64,000 bases of DNA from Phoenix dactylifera (GCF_009389715.1 NC_052401.1:1290843-1354842), one strand, 5' to 3'. Positions 49,190 through 63,670 are shown, counted from the stretch's first letter. Made by a program: numbers and translations. Notes: generated by a model not told the origin, from the letters alone.

Positions 49190-52100
49190 TCAGACTCTTG
49201 CCTGCTCGGTCCTCTCCAAGATGAAAATGTTGCCCTTGTCATCCCTCCCAATCCGCAAGGTGTCGTCAACATATCTAATGATGTTTAGAGAAGACAAAAA
49301 AGCGCAAAAGGATATCCATATCAAAAGGACAACTATTTTTTTTTCCTCCTTAACAGAAGATGATCTAATATAGGCATATTGTTGGATTTTTAGATTTAAG
49401 ATTGTAAAGAGGATACGTTATTTCAAGCCAACCTTCTGGATTGAAAATGGCAAGGAGAAGATCGTAATTCTTCTGAAAAATACTCATCAACTGTGGTATC
49501 CCCACGTCAGCATCAGTCAGGAGGATAAAGCTTTTAGTCATCTGAAAAGAGTTCTCTGTGGTGTGGTTGCAGATGGTTTTACCTGATCCGGAGTAATGCT
49601 TGAGTTCTCAAGTTTAATGTCAACTCTCTGTGACAGAACAGATGCAACAATGAACTTGAGAAGTAATTTCATGATCACGAACTCCTTGTAAGTCTAGAGT
49701 TTGAAAGATGGGAGTTGTCTCACAGTTTTGGACACAATCTTGTAGGATGCCTCAATTGTCAGCTGCCCTGTCAGCAACTTGAATGCCCTCACATTAAACT
49801 CAATCACATTGACTGCCTTTTCCTGTGAGTATTGAGAATCTGAAGTTAAATTTTCCATTTACTTGAAGCAATAACAGAAGATTATGGCTTTTTTGCTTAC
49901 ATTATTATAACATTAGACACAATACATCCTCTACCAATTTTGGAACATTGCCATTAGCTCTGCTTTACGTGCCATTGCATAAGCACTTGTGCTGTTTTGC
50001 AATGTGATATAAGTATATAACAATTTAGTATTGAATAAAATAATACATCAATGTTTAAGCACTTATTTGCACCTAGTCATTACTATACCCAACCGATTAG
50101 GAGGATATCAAGGGTGGGTTTGTCTTTGTCCATGTAATGAAGTGGTGCGACATACTTAAAACTGCAAAAAATATTTTTTTTATAACAAAATTTCAATGTA
50201 TTAAAAGATTTTTTTTTGAGGTAAAATTTCCATTAAAGATTTTTCTATTTTATAAGTAAATGCCCCAAAATTTTTAGATGAGTTCTTCCCAGATAAAGGA
50301 GGCAACCAGCACAAATATATACGGTGCAACACAATGGACAGCCTCTCCCGAGATACTATTGTGATAACTTCAGTCAGGCCAACATGCGGAGCCCGAATAT
50401 TTATGCATGCATGATAGGCTTTCTTTTACTTGTTGGATTAATGTGATGAGCTTACAAATTCTACAGAAGAATGGATCTCACCTTTGCAACATCAATTATC
50501 TGCATGAAGTCACCAAGAGTGATGAAGTCACGCAATCCGAGCTTTGTTCTCTTAGCCCCCAGTATTGTAATTGTGCTGTAAACAAGCTTCCAGCATCCAT
50601 CCACCTAGTTTTCTCCCAAGTATTAGCATGTATTACCGGAGCAATCATAAATATGATTAAATTGATTAAACTTCAAACAAGAAATTGGTCCCCAAGTTGA
50701 TACATGAGGTCAACAATTTGCTCGCTCAGTATGAAAAGGAATTCCATTGTTCAGTTCCCAATTACCATCTACTTGTTTGTCAGGTAAGGTCCCTGCAAGT
50801 ACACTTGCTCAATCTGCATTTAATTTCTTTGGAAAATATCCAAGATCTCATCGAACTGCCTTTAACAGAAAGTTTATGCATAAAATTTTCAATCCAGCTA
50901 AGCAATCAAGACTCCACTGTCTGAGAAGCAGTAGGTAAACTTCATACATATTAGTATATTTTTCAGGTATCAAAATGGTTGCTTTTATGGAAGTAGCTGT
51001 CTGCTTTTTGTTAGCTCAGCAGCTCAGTTGTTTGGGGAACTGCAGGATTATTTGAGAACACAAACTTATCTAAACTTGATGCTTGTAGAAGAGGCTAATT
51101 TTGATTAGTACTTGCTTGTGAAAATTACAGGAGATTGAGATGAAGAATTATTTGTAAAGTGTTAATTTGTTCATTAGATGCCTTTGAAACTAACTTGAAT
51201 CACAATAAACTTCATGATGCTACTTGAATCAAAATTCTGGGAGCGGATGTATTATGGATAGTGCAGAGAAACAGGAGGTTGACAATAATATCAAGAGGTG
51301 ATTTTGTCAGAGAAACCTAGGAATTCTGTGTTGGTATTAGCGCATGAAGCAAAGATGATGAGCCCTTTGAAAAAGAGAGGCACTCAAATCAGTGTTGGAA
51401 AGCAAGGCGAAAGATTAATGAAGACAATGAGGAGCAACCAAAATAAAGCCCTAACTTGAAATGAGTGATGAAGAAAGATATATAAAACTGACCATAAAAA
51501 TATTGTTGGTTTTGGTTCTAACATTTCTGATTGGACAAATAAGATTACATCTAACATTTCGAGCTATACAAAAAGAAAATAAAAGATTTGGATGACTTCA
51601 CTTAGTTACCTGTGTCACAAACATGAAGATGACATTGGAATACCTTATCTAACAGATTATCAGTTGGCTGAGGGGTGGGGTTTTGGGACTCCAGTAGCTC
51701 CACCAGGCCTTCGATCTCCAATTTCTTTGCAGATGGGACTCCAAAAATCCCTCTGTTAACACCTTAAATTCATGACGAACCATTATCACCATTGCCATCA
51801 CACATCTTGCTTCAACAAAGAGATACATACTCGCTTGTGGTTCTATCATGGAATATATATATATAGACAGCAGAGCAACATGAAACAAAACCAAAGACTT
51901 GTAGTAATTCACATTACCTTCTAATTTCTGGTAGAGTGCCGATCTGATCTCTTCAGCTGTCTTGTAATCTCCTTGGAGTTGTTTGTCTACCCCTTGGTTG
52001 CCAGTGGCATCATCCGGTAGTCCAGCAGTCGGTGCTGTTGTTGCTGAAGCAAAGGCTGACTTCGGTCTCTTCCCCGATGGGTAGTCTCTGCCCTTGGGGC

Positions 52101-52197
52101 TCTTGATTCCCAGTTGGGTGGATCGGTTCGCCTCGAAGTGCCTCATCGTTGCAGCATTGCGGCAAGAAAATGGTGGCCAGATGAACAAAGCAGCCAT
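49190..52197 (-). CDS. FBN5: Fibrillin 5 (plastid lipid-associated protein, PAP/fibrillin domain)
   Basis: Seven exons, 52197-51918, 51762-51644, 50604-50482, 49822-49724, 49627-49583, 49490-49417 and 49274-49190, close in phase to 274 residues, one off Arabidopsis FBN5. Residues 1 to about 60 ([15 protein letters not shown], rich in S, K, R, A) form a chloroplast transit peptide. The fibrillin domain follows: [106 protein letters not shown] and [20 protein letters not shown]. In Arabidopsis and rice FBN5 is stromal, binds solanesyl diphosphate synthases and supports plastoquinone-9 synthesis. The frame stays open for 85 codons upstream of the chosen ATG, so a longer N-terminus is possible, but MAALF gives the family length. 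The exons are too short to stand out as open frames; they were recovered from splice sites and family consensus. Confidence 0.95.
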
Positions 52198-52542
52198 TGT
52201 TCTCCAACCATAAGAAAACTTCGGTTGACCGAAGAAGATGACACCAGGGGCTTCAGCACCGTGCGGTAAACCTACGGAATGTTGAGCTCCAAAAGACTGG
52301 GTCCACCGGCCGAAGAGGTTTACGGTCCAAAAACCCAGCCTCCACAGGTACATGGAGCAGCTCTGTCCAATGTGTGGCCACCTTCTCGAGAAGATAACGG
52401 ACGCCGACACCACCTCTTGAGGGACAACTGGGCCTGGACTGGAGGCCTGCATTTCAAGGATAAAAAACTTATGGTAAGTGGTATAAAAACTTATGGTAAG
52501 TTGGACTCAACTATTGCAGCAATCCACGACCTCACCCCCACA

Positions 52543-53775
<1,233 letters not shown>

Positions 53776-55898
53776 ACTATAGTATTCAATAAATGGTGCA
53801 AAGTAAATGGCAAAGGAATTCTAAAGTTGAACAATGACAGCAAGCTCATATGCCGCATGATGTTGAAACCAACCTACCTTGAGCCAAAGAGAGGCCGTGG
53901 ACGTGCACCACCTAAGATTAATAATAGCTACCGGGCTCAACTTTTTAATTATGCAAACAAACAGCGTTTAATAATCCTGGATACGTCTAGCATCACCCAA
54001 CAGCTCACCCGTGTTTCTGTCATTCCAATCAACAATTGTTGCAGTTAACAAACACAATCCGAAGATACAATCCGAAGCCTGAAAGAAGGATCCATCGCGA
54101 CGTCAACCGTTGGATGACGAAACAGCTGTTTTGTAATCTATGGAGGCGAACGAAAGATTCGGAGCGCTCTGAGATCTGTGCAAAAAGCGATCCAACGGTC
54201 AATCATTTCTAGGTACGATCCGAACCTTCTTTTCAGACGGTAGCTCAACCGGTAGATAAATTATATTCCTTAAAAAGGACCCTTCATCAAGTTACCCGGA
54301 ATTTATCCAAAGTCGGCAAATATTATGCGGAACCCGTGACGTAGGGACTGGTAAATAGTTAATTAACCTTTTATGGAACTTTTCATAATTTTTTCATGCA
54401 GATTTCAGACTTTTTTACACGGAACCCGGAGACTAATTAGATCCACTTAGGGAACGTTGCACTAAAATTTTTCTCGGGGCCTATTTATAGCCGGCTGGTT
54501 ACTGCCGCTCCATGTGAAATTTCTGATTCAGTGTTCCATGAATAATTGGACTTCTTTCGAGGACGCATTTAACCATTAACGCACGAACGTTGCCGACATC
54601 ATGGAGACCTGCTAACTTTGTACAAAACGATAAATAATTGAATATTCTTGAATATACGAGTATCATGCACTGCGATTCATCCATTATCGTGCAGATGAAC
54701 GTCCACAACTAGTGTGTCCACGAACCGTCTCTGAAAAAATAGTAGCCTGTTAAAGTAGTTCTCAACTTTTAATCTGCCTCATTTCATCCGCGTTTGCATA
54801 AGCTTGAGAATTAGGCTACTCAAATTACAACTATTGCCGCGTTAAATGCATATTTTGTGTTGTTTTCCCTAATTATGCCTGTAAATCAATAAGATCTCCA
54901 ATCCCATCAGAAATGCCTCAGAGACGTCCACCTTTTGTGCAGCACTATCGTTCAGACTAGAACAGAGATCCTAAATGCCTCAGAGACGTCCACCTTTTGT
55001 GCAGCACCATCGTTTAGACTAGAACAGAGATCCTCTGAAAACTAAGAGTCCGCCGTGTTATTCATCTTCTTTTCCTACTATTCCTCCCTTCAGACTAGGA
55101 GAGAGACATCGATGACACTCCCAACCTGTAGACCAGGGGGTAGTTCCACCCCCTTAAAACTCCTCCATCTTAAAGAACAAGGGGCTGCTTATAACATTGA
55201 ACCCAACATTTTCACACTTGTATTTGGGACGAAATCTCGAAGAATAACACCACTCAAGATTCAAATACTTGAGCTCCTGATATTTGTAACTGAAGGGGTA
55301 TCACTACCATCAGTTGGCCTAGAATTTTGCATAAGCCGCAGGTTAAGACAAATATAATGGTTGAACATGAGACAAATGAAATACTTGACGCATATCAAGC
55401 ATCTATGACCTCTCCAGCTTACTCTGAAGTGAAAAGGTTAATCTTATAATTATCCTCCAGGTACAGCACATTCTTTGGCAGCATAATGCTGCATGAAGTA
55501 TCCCTTTTCTTCCCCTAATCTTGATGACATACATCTCATCAGTCTCTGTATCAATCAAACCCTGCATATGCACCACTACTGAGACAAACAGTCTCTTTAT
55601 CCGGTGCTCTCTGATATGCATGGGCCCGCCATTGTTTTTGTAACTTCATCCAAAAGTACTAGCATTCATCGTAATCCAAATTCAAATCAATGTAATTCTA
55701 CATTTGCAAAAATATACAAGTAGAAGGCTCACCAGAGCACCACCTCTCAACCAATGAGAAAATTCTCCAAACACCCAAGAATGGCCCAATAATTTACCCA
55801 ATGTACAGGAAAAGAAAACCAACAGTAATAATGACATTTTGAAAATGCAAAAACTGGGAGGACAAAAACAACAGATGGCATATTTTCTTCCCATCAAC
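53776..55898. other. Spacer downstream of SEC5
   Basis: No convincing gene. The minus strand of 55090-55620 has several moderately long open stretches that look like debris of a gene I cannot name. A 62-bp tandem duplication is listed separately. Confidence 0.4.
54911..55034. repeat. 62-bp tandem duplication
   Basis: Copies at 54911-54972 and 54973-55034 start AAATGCCTCAGAGACGTCCA and end CTAGAACAGAGATCCT. They differ at only two bases, so the event is recent. Confidence 0.97.
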
Positions 55899-58800
55899 TC
55901 ATCTGCGTCTACGAGAGACTGCTGGAGAATTTACTGTTTGCTGCCTCCTGTATCTTGGAGAAGCAGCCGGTCCTTGGAAGGAAGGGTAAGTAGGTTTTGT
56001 GGATCCTGGGGCAGAACTAGGCCGCAGCGAAGATTCCAGGAAGCATGCTATGTTTAAGCGAGTCCTCTCTAGTTCACCTTCGAGAAGTTCGGTACTATAC
56101 TGCTGTGCAAGTGCCTGAAAAACATTATTAAGTATTTATAGTTTTATACCAAGATAAATGGAAAGTTTAAAGTACCATGACATCCATAATCAGCACTGTG
56201 GAGGATGGTGAAATCTGTTGCACCAAGAGAAGTTCAAATGATTTCTAAATGCATATTCCAACCACAATAATAATAATAATACAAATGTTACTTGCAAAGA
56301 ATGTTGTATGGAATTATGACAGCAAGAGCACACAAGTACTACAAAATTCTGTATTTATCACCGATCGTACCTAAGCAGATTCAGTAGTCTCGCTGCTACT
56401 GAAACAGTGTACCTTGGATCTGACATAATACATCAGAAGAAACTGCTTCCATAATGAAATCCAAATGAGGATAATGCCCATCACAAAACCATGAGATACA
56501 ATACAACAGAAGAAACTACTTCCATAGCAAAAACCAAATGAAGATGACACTCCTCACCAAGGTATGCCAAATCAGTGGGAAACCGGATCGGTTCAGCCCT
56601 AAATTTCAAAATCCCTCCCAAACCACCCCAAACCGGATAGTTCGGAGTGGAACCAGTGGGGATCGCTTGGTTCGCACCCCCCCCCCCCCCCCTCTCCTCT
56701 TTAAAAGGCTTGGATCATGATCTATTGAACCAGTGTGAACTGCCCGGTTCGTTCACCCCGTACCGAACCAGTAGCTGACCGGCGTGGGTTTCAGTACCTG
56801 TTCAATGGACCTTGACCCTCACAAAACAATCTCAAGGGCAATGTCACTCTCACTGATCTTTCTTTTTTTTTTTAAGAATACGACAGAGTCATCACTTGAA
56901 AAGCAGAGCATTATGCGGCCTCTTGATTTTTATGTTTGGATTTAACTACCAAGGATAATACTAGCATGCAAAGCTTGGGTATTACCAATTTAGGGACAGC
57001 AGCCTTGGCATGTAAGGCACAACTACATTTTCAGGCACCATTTTTGTTGAAAAGATGTTCTCGGTGCTTAGATCAAGAATGCCTGCTATGAACATTATTA
57101 AACATAGCACCTGCAGACATAACAAAACCCCTCACAAATACCCTATGGTTACAAAGAGTAGTTAAGTTTTGGGCTTCCAGAGTAGTCTTGAAAACAGTAG
57201 CAGCTTTCTTTTTTTTAACAGAGTTACAATTAGTTTCTTTCCTATATCTTATGATTAATAATTTTCTTGAAATTAGCCCTCAAACAAAGATCTAAAAAAT
57301 CAACTCTCATAGTTGTCCAGAAGGGGTACATCAGTAAGATTTCACATCAGGCATCATATCTATAATGAGAACAACATTAAACCTAAAAACTTTTTAAGTT
57401 CATTAAGAGAGTAAAGAATAATCTTACAATTAAATCATCTGGGGGCACTGTAGGTCCTTGATGCCGATCATCGGACATGGCATCTTCACTCCCACGAGTT
57501 GCACGGCGGTGGTGTCCTGGATTCTCAGAAGACTCATTTGCACTCTCACAAGCCTTTTCTAGTAATAAGCCTTGTAAAGACTTCAATGCTTCATGTGCAT
57601 CCAGCGAGAAATATGTGTGCAAAACAGTTTCAAAATAATCAAGCTGCAGGTAAAGATGATCATTAAAAAAGAGTTCCAGACCCTCTTAGTACTCAGGTGG
57701 CTACACACCCGCAACAGTTCCAAAAGCATAAAATATTGATACAATTAACCTAACAAGTAAACGGTGACAAAGAGAAACATATTCACCTCAAGCATGAGCT
57801 GACAGAAGCCATTTGTGTCCAATGATTTAAGATCTTTAGTTTTGTTTTCATGGAAAAGGCTGAGATATGTATCAATTAAGCCCTCCACCAAAATTCCCAA
57901 AGTCTTGTCCAACAATGGCCTAGCACCAGAAAATACCTGCAATAAGCAATATCATGATTATACTGGTCCAACCGACAGAAAACAAGACCCATCAACTAAT
58001 TTTGATATGGATGGAAGCCTTGCTCATCCAGCATAAAAGAAACCCAAATCTCAGGACATCAGGCTGTTACATTTTTATAAGTTCAGAAACAACTAAAATT
58101 CATGTATTATTATCCAATATTAATAACAGACCTTATTCATCAAGACATTATGCTACCATCGACAAAATTCTGAAAGAGATGCTGCAACTTACATAAATAT
58201 AATTAAGCAAGACATTGCAATCTCATTATTTGCCTACACATACATACAAATGCATGAAGACATCAGAGTTCTTCATTTAGCAGTTGACTGGGATGAAACT
58301 GTTTTGAGTCAGATCTTATAACCCCTTAACATAGTATCCAGGTTCCTTGAAAACTTAATAGTGGAAGTTATAAAATTCCTGCACTTCTTATAAAGTTTGT
58401 GACCTTGGAAATTCATTGTCGACAGGACAGAAACCAGTAAAGGAAGCAAAACAAGAAAGCAGATAACATTTACTGGTCCAGAAATAAGAGATGATCTTTG
58501 GGAAGAGAACGCAATGAACATCACTTTTAAGGAATTAGAAATTTTTTGATAGCTACTCCATATTCACCGTTATCTGGCATTGTTGTTAACTCCTTGTATT
58601 GAAACTTAGGATGTTTCTTGCATGCATCCTAATTGTTTTTCTGTGAAATAAACTCAAGTTGGTCTCTCAAACACATATTCCCTTTATAAGGAACAGCTAA
58701 CTGGCAACTATAAGCACCAAAAAAAGAAAAGCCAGGCAACAAAGACATGTAAATTTAGGCCCAGAGCAATGGTATACTTCAACAAAGTAAACCTCTGCAT

Positions 58801-61329
58801 TTGACAGAATCAGCATTTTACACATCCATTAAGTTTTTTTCCACTTTCTAATCACAGGAATTCTATCCTTTATTTTATTTCTTAACAGAAAAAAATAATG
58901 AAAATATATGGAGAGTATATCCTGCATGATAGACACATTATGCAACACCTCTGCATGCACAGACACAAGGATGTGTAGTAACTCGATCGTTGCATCTCGA
59001 ATACCCTGCCAGAGAGACAACTTATAAGAACCCTGAAGGAAAACAAGCTTTCCTTTATAGTAGATATTCATTTCAAAAGATAAAAGATATGAATAAACTA
59101 GCCATCATATTTTCCACATTTTTTTTACCTTCACATTAGGTGCTGCTCCCCATTGAACCCCAGAATCCAACAGATAATTTAAAGCAGCAGTTCTAACCAA
59201 GTTTGACTGATTGATACACAGAAAAACATTGAATTAGGCAGTTGTGTAAAGCTAAACAACATAAACCTAAGATATATTTGGCAACTACACATAAATACAC
59301 ATACACACATATACATATACGTAGGTTAGGTGTGAGAGAGAGAGAGATAGAAAGAGGGAGGGAGGGAGGGAGCATATAAAATAGCCCTGTGCACTAAAGG
59401 CAATAGTAAGGCACAAGAAACAAGTTCTGAGATTTCTGGGTACTCAAAAAATATTATTCCAGATTTCCTTCTAACAAAGGCAGGACAGGTAGATGGATAA
59501 ATAGAAAGTGCATAACTTTTGAAGAACTTCATGCAGTTTTGTATGATAGATCCAAGGTAATGCAAATGATCACTTTGTAGTATCTCTTGATTATCAATCT
59601 TAATTTGGCATCACATCTTCATTTCCATTCTCGCTTAATTTACATTCCACATACTCTATCCTTGTTCTACAAATATTTAAGCCCTCATCCTCTAATATGT
59701 TCCTTCATAAGTTCAATTTAGTATTTAATCTAGTTCTCTTTTCATTAATTAACACAATATCATCTGCAAATAACACTTATCATGGTCCACCTTTCTGAAT
59801 ATTAGGGGTAAGTTCATCCACAATTAGTGTAAAAAAAGATGGGCTTCACACTGATCTTTGATGCAAGCCTATAATAACCAAAAATATACTTGTTGTATTT
59901 CATCAACTTCTAATACTTGTCAATGCCCCAGCATACATGTCGTCAATTATTTCAATATGCCATTTATGTACAATTATTCCTACTTAAAGCCCACCAAATT
60001 ACTTTTCTTGGTATCCTACCATAAGCTTTTTCCAAGTCAATGAAGACCATTAATAGACTTTTCCTTTTTCTCCAAATTTTCTATCAACTGAGTGAGTAAA
60101 AAAAATAGCCTCCTTTGTTGATCTTTCAAGCATTAAGCCAAATTGGTTGTCTAAAATAGTTGTTATTTTCCATAATCTTTGTTCAATTACCCTTTCCCAT
60201 AATTTCATAGAATGACCCACAAGCTTAATTTCCTGATAATTAGAATAATTTTGTACATCACATTTATTCTTATAGATAGGTACTACAATTCCTCTCCTTC
60301 AATCATCGGGTATTTTCTTGGTTTTAAATATTTAAATAAGTTAGCAAGCCAATTTAAGCCAATATCTCCCATGATTTTCTATACCTCAATAAGTATTCCA
60401 TCTGGCTTTAATGTCCTACATTTTTGCATTCTTTTCAGTTTTCAAAGCTATCTTGATTTCGTTTTTATGAATCATACTAACAGAACCATTACTCCTCCCT
60501 AATTTTACTTCAATGAAGATTGCTTTAGTAAAACCTGCATTTAACAATTTTTCGAAATAATATCTACATCTTTCTTTAATTTCCTTGTCTTTCACTAATA
60601 TTCTATTGCCCTCATTTTAATGCATCTAACTTGATTAACATCCTCAAATTTCCTCTTAACTTTAGCTGTTTTAGATTTCATGCTCATCTTCTTTTGTACC
60701 TAATCTATCATATAAATTATCATATGCTACATATGTAGCTTCACTAGCATTTTTGCATTTTTAGCCTCCTTATATCTTATAAAAATCTCGTTATTATTTA
60801 TTTTTTTGCCATCGTTTAAAGCAAGTCCATTTAATTTAATTACCTCTTGCACGTCATTATTCTAACCCCAAATTTCTTTATTTGTATATCTTTTCCCTTT
60901 CAACTCTCCTGGAACGCCTTTAGCTACCCTCTTAGTACAATTAACCATTTTGTCCCACATTTTAGTTGATTATGATATCTACTTTACAATACAAATCTTA
61001 AACAAACTATTCTAATGTATTATCGCACAAGATTTAAGTCCATTAATTAAATTAGGCACTGCAGATGCCAAAAGATCTTATCATAAGATTTTCCAACATC
61101 AAAAGAGGCCCTTAGAGAATTCTCTCGAAAATAAACGAATGCATCTTTATGTCATCACCATGGTACGTGACAAACAAGGCAAAGAATAAACAAGCCAAAC
61201 AAAAACTTCAAAAGAGGATGGATGTCGCACTATACCTTTGCAAATGTATACTGTTCAAGGATCTTCTCTTCAAGCGCTGAAAAAGATGTTACTAGGTCTC
61301 TTATATCAGCATATTGTTCATCCTTATCC
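55899..61329 (-). CDS. SEC5: Exocyst complex subunit SEC5, C-terminal part (gene continues past the window)
   Basis: Six exons, 61329-61236, 59206-59129, 59005-58949, 57936-57787, 57643-57428 and 56114-55899, join in phase to the last 269 residues. They match plant SEC5A/B: DKDEQYADIRDLVTSFSALE, EKILEQYTFAK, NLVRTAALNYLLDSGVQWGA, GIRDATIELLHILVSVHAE, GARPLLDKTLGILVEGLIDT, TNGFCQLMLELDYFETVLHT, NPGHHRRATRGSEDAM, DDLIALAQQYSTELLEGELE, then a serine- and proline-rich tail ending SRRRR. Full SEC5 has roughly 1,100 residues; the other three quarters lie right of the window. SEC5 is a core subunit of the octameric exocyst that tethers secretory vesicles to the plasma membrane. The LINE-bearing intron (59207-61235) and the open-ended intron beyond 61330 are long. 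The tail after residue TACF-like LNIACFLES is more variable than the rest. Confidence 0.96.
56570..56810. repeat. GC-rich repeat with CCGGTTC motifs and a C16 tract in a SEC5 intron
   Basis: AACCGGATCGGTTCAG at the left, AACCGGATAGTTCGG inside, a run of 16 C (about 56679-56694), then CCCGGTTCGTTC and GTACCGAACC at the right. It resembles the insertion at 53024-53453 in motif content and composition, in the intron between the last two SEC5 exons. Its boundaries are approximate. Confidence 0.5.
59320..59371. repeat. (GA)n/(GGGA)n microsatellite
   Basis: A purine run GTGAGAGAGAGAG leading into GAGGGAGGGAGG, preceded by CA/TA-rich short repeats, within the SEC5 intron just upstream of its acceptor region. 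Confidence 0.9.
59510..60960 (-). mobile_element. Decayed LINE (reverse transcriptase part), probably RTE-type
   Basis: On the minus strand, frames broken by many stops and shifts still show non-LTR reverse transcriptase blocks in order. A linker (AYDNLYDRLGTKE, then VKDKEIKERCRYYFEKL) comes first. Next are KPDG (for GPDG), VPIYKNKCDVQNYSNYQEIK, SMKLWERVIEQRL, DNQFGLMLERST, LHQRSV, FFTLIVDEL, LFADDIVLI with the catalytic FADD, then HYLGSIIQN. The endonuclease end is not recognised, so the copy is 5'-truncated and inactive. It lies in the SEC5 intron between the exons at 61236 and 59206, in the same orientation as the gene. Confidence 0.88.
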
Positions 61330-62277
61330 CTAAATAAGGGCAAACTGTCAGAATGGCCAGAAAAAGTATATAAAACAATAAGTCCATGATAACCCACAGA
61401 TTTGCTGACAGAGTAATAACCAGTGTATGTACTTTAACTAAGGTTAACTAGATTCGACATTCTGGCCTATGATATTGTTCATGCTCCACAACATGGCCAT
61501 AAAATAAGCAAATTATTGTAATATGATTCATTGTAAGTTTCAACGGATTGGAGTGTGCAACTTTCTTTTATTTGCTCTCCCTCTATGTATGAACTAAGTG
61601 CTTGCATACATACATACATACATAAAGGCACATGATAGCTCAGGTATTATCTTATTTCTTGACCCTCTGACACCATATCAAACCCTTCTCCTGACTGCAT
61701 CTGTCTTACTTTTTAATTGTACAAAGCAAACCATCTCAATTGGTTTATGGTAGTAGGGACAAATAAATCATGAAGTTGTAACTCATTCTTTATTTCATTT
61801 TTCTATTGATCCCAATGCCACTTTGACATATTGACAGTGGGATCAGTCTTCTAATCCCCTCTAAAGCCCAAATTCGTTACGGCAACCATGGAGGCCTTAG
61901 GCTGAAGGAATCTAGGCCCCTTAGTGGGTTTGTAATGTTCTAAATGAGAGAGCTAAACAGAGGAATGAAGAAAAAGAGAGGAGAAGAAATAAAGGGAAAA
62001 AAGAGAGGAGAAGAAAATATAATCATGTACAAAATTTTGAAGGAAGAGTAGCATATCATGGACAAGGACAACGAGCAGTGTAAGGTTCCATTCTCGCTCA
62101 TAACACCTAAAAAAAATACCATACCTTGGTGAGCTAGGAGATATCTAGAGACTTCCTTGATAGTGAAGATTTAGGAGTTAGCAGGATTTTTGATATATTT
62201 GCAATTTTAGAATGATTATAAAACCTATCTTTTTCATAGTTTTCTAAGTCATATGATCAACTTGAATTTGTATCTAA

Positions 62278-62598
62278 GCCTGTGTTTCACTTGGAAGTAA
62301 AGCAGGAATAGACCTTATTCCTACCAAGCAGTCTTGCAAACTTAGGAGAATTATTAATCCATCAAATCTGCTTATATTCCTAGAATAACTATTCCCACGG
62401 GGTCAGGTTAGCATTACTCTTGGAGTAACATTATCTATTACCCTTCCCTCTATATTACATGATAAAGGATACCCTCGGCTCTAAAGTTATTCCAAGCCAG
62501 GGAATAAGAACATCAAGCAAAATAAAAACATAAATGTCTATTCCGAAAGAAGTAACCATCTTAATTCGACTTTTCTTATTCTCAAACCAAGCACAGCC
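62278..62598. mobile_element. MITE, Tourist-like, in the SEC5 intron
   Basis: About 321 bp. The ends are GCCTGTGTTTCACTTGG and, on the complement, GGCTGTGCTTGGTTTGAG, with TAA on both sides (62275-62277 and 62599-62601). The inverted repeats are imperfect. It has no coding content. Confidence 0.6.
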
Positions 62599-63189
62599 TA
62601 AAAGAACCACCTTAGGTACAGGTAAGGTTAAGAAAGTTTGGGAGCCATTAGGACTGTCTCTTAAAGGTAATTTTGACTGGGAATCCGAAATTTCAGCAAT
62701 CTAGTCTTCATTCTATCTTTTCTTAGGAAAGGATTTTACAGTCTTTGGACTTGCAGTGGATTACAAATAGAGTTTGAGTGGAGTCCATGAAAAGAATATT
62801 TCTTCCTGTATTGGTCGAGCTATTTGGAATTATAATTCAAGAGCTAAATTATTCTCAAAAAATAATGCAAAGCTACATTTCTCTCTCTTCAGAGAAGCAT
62901 CTCTTTGATAAGACACTGTTAATGTTTTCCCCTGTTGCCTTCATAGCCACTACTCTAAAAGCTGGTGACTAGATGATTCTCATGAGCAATCAAGATAAAC
63001 CCTCCAACAACAAATCCTCTCCATTGCAACATTAAGTGTTGGATTTCACCTTTCTACAAAACTTTAACCTAAAACAGTGGAGACTTCATGTTGTTGAAGA
63101 GCATGGATGGCGGTGTCATCCCAAACCGCCCAGTTCGGAATGTACCAAGTTGTTTTGGGAGCGGACCTGCACGGTTTTGCCCCTTAGTT

Positions 63190-63670
63190 TGAGAAACCGG
63201 CGATGGTGGGAGAGAGGCAGAAGGAAAGAGAGGAAGAGAGAGGGAGAGGGAGAGGGAGGAAGTGGGAGGGAGAGGGCTTTCGAGCCCCCTCTCCTCCAAC
63301 CACAACGAAACTAGGGCTACCAACTTCACTTTAAAAAAGGGGGAGGGAGAGAGTAGGGGGAGGGAGGGGGGGAGAGGGTAGGGGGAGGGCTTTCGAGCCC
63401 CCTCTCCTCGGCCGAAAGAGATGGGACTCGAAAGCCCTCTCCATCTCCCTCCCTCCCCCTCCCTCTCCCTCCCCCTCCCCTCTCCCCCACTCCCCCCCCT
63501 CTCTCCCCCTCTCTCTATCTTTTCCTCCCTTCCGTTACGCCACGATAGGAGAAGAGGGGGCTCGAAAGCCCTCTCTCGGCACCTCTCTCCCCCCTCCATC
63601 TCCCTCTCTCTCTCCCTCCCACCAATCCCCTTCATTCTCTCCCTCTCTCTTTTCCTCTCTTTCGTTCCCT
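63190..63670. repeat. Purine/pyrimidine fold-back region
   Basis: The left half is almost all GA on the plus strand and the right half almost all CT. The motif AGGGCTTTCGAGCCCCCTCT occurs forward at about 63275 and 63388 and inverted at about 63427 and 63551. The strands can therefore fold into a long hairpin centred near 63418. Confidence 0.8.

Noticed and set aside
51649-52452. A single 267-residue minus-strand gene
   Set aside because: Only its middle part (52197-51918) is coding. The conserved fibrillin sequence leaves this frame at the GAAG|GTAATG donor and continues in spliced exons; the upstream part is an open extension without plastid signal.
55055-55621. Frames downstream of SEC5 on both strands
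   Set aside because: No family resemblance I can defend and no consistent splice sites; treated as possible gene debris only.
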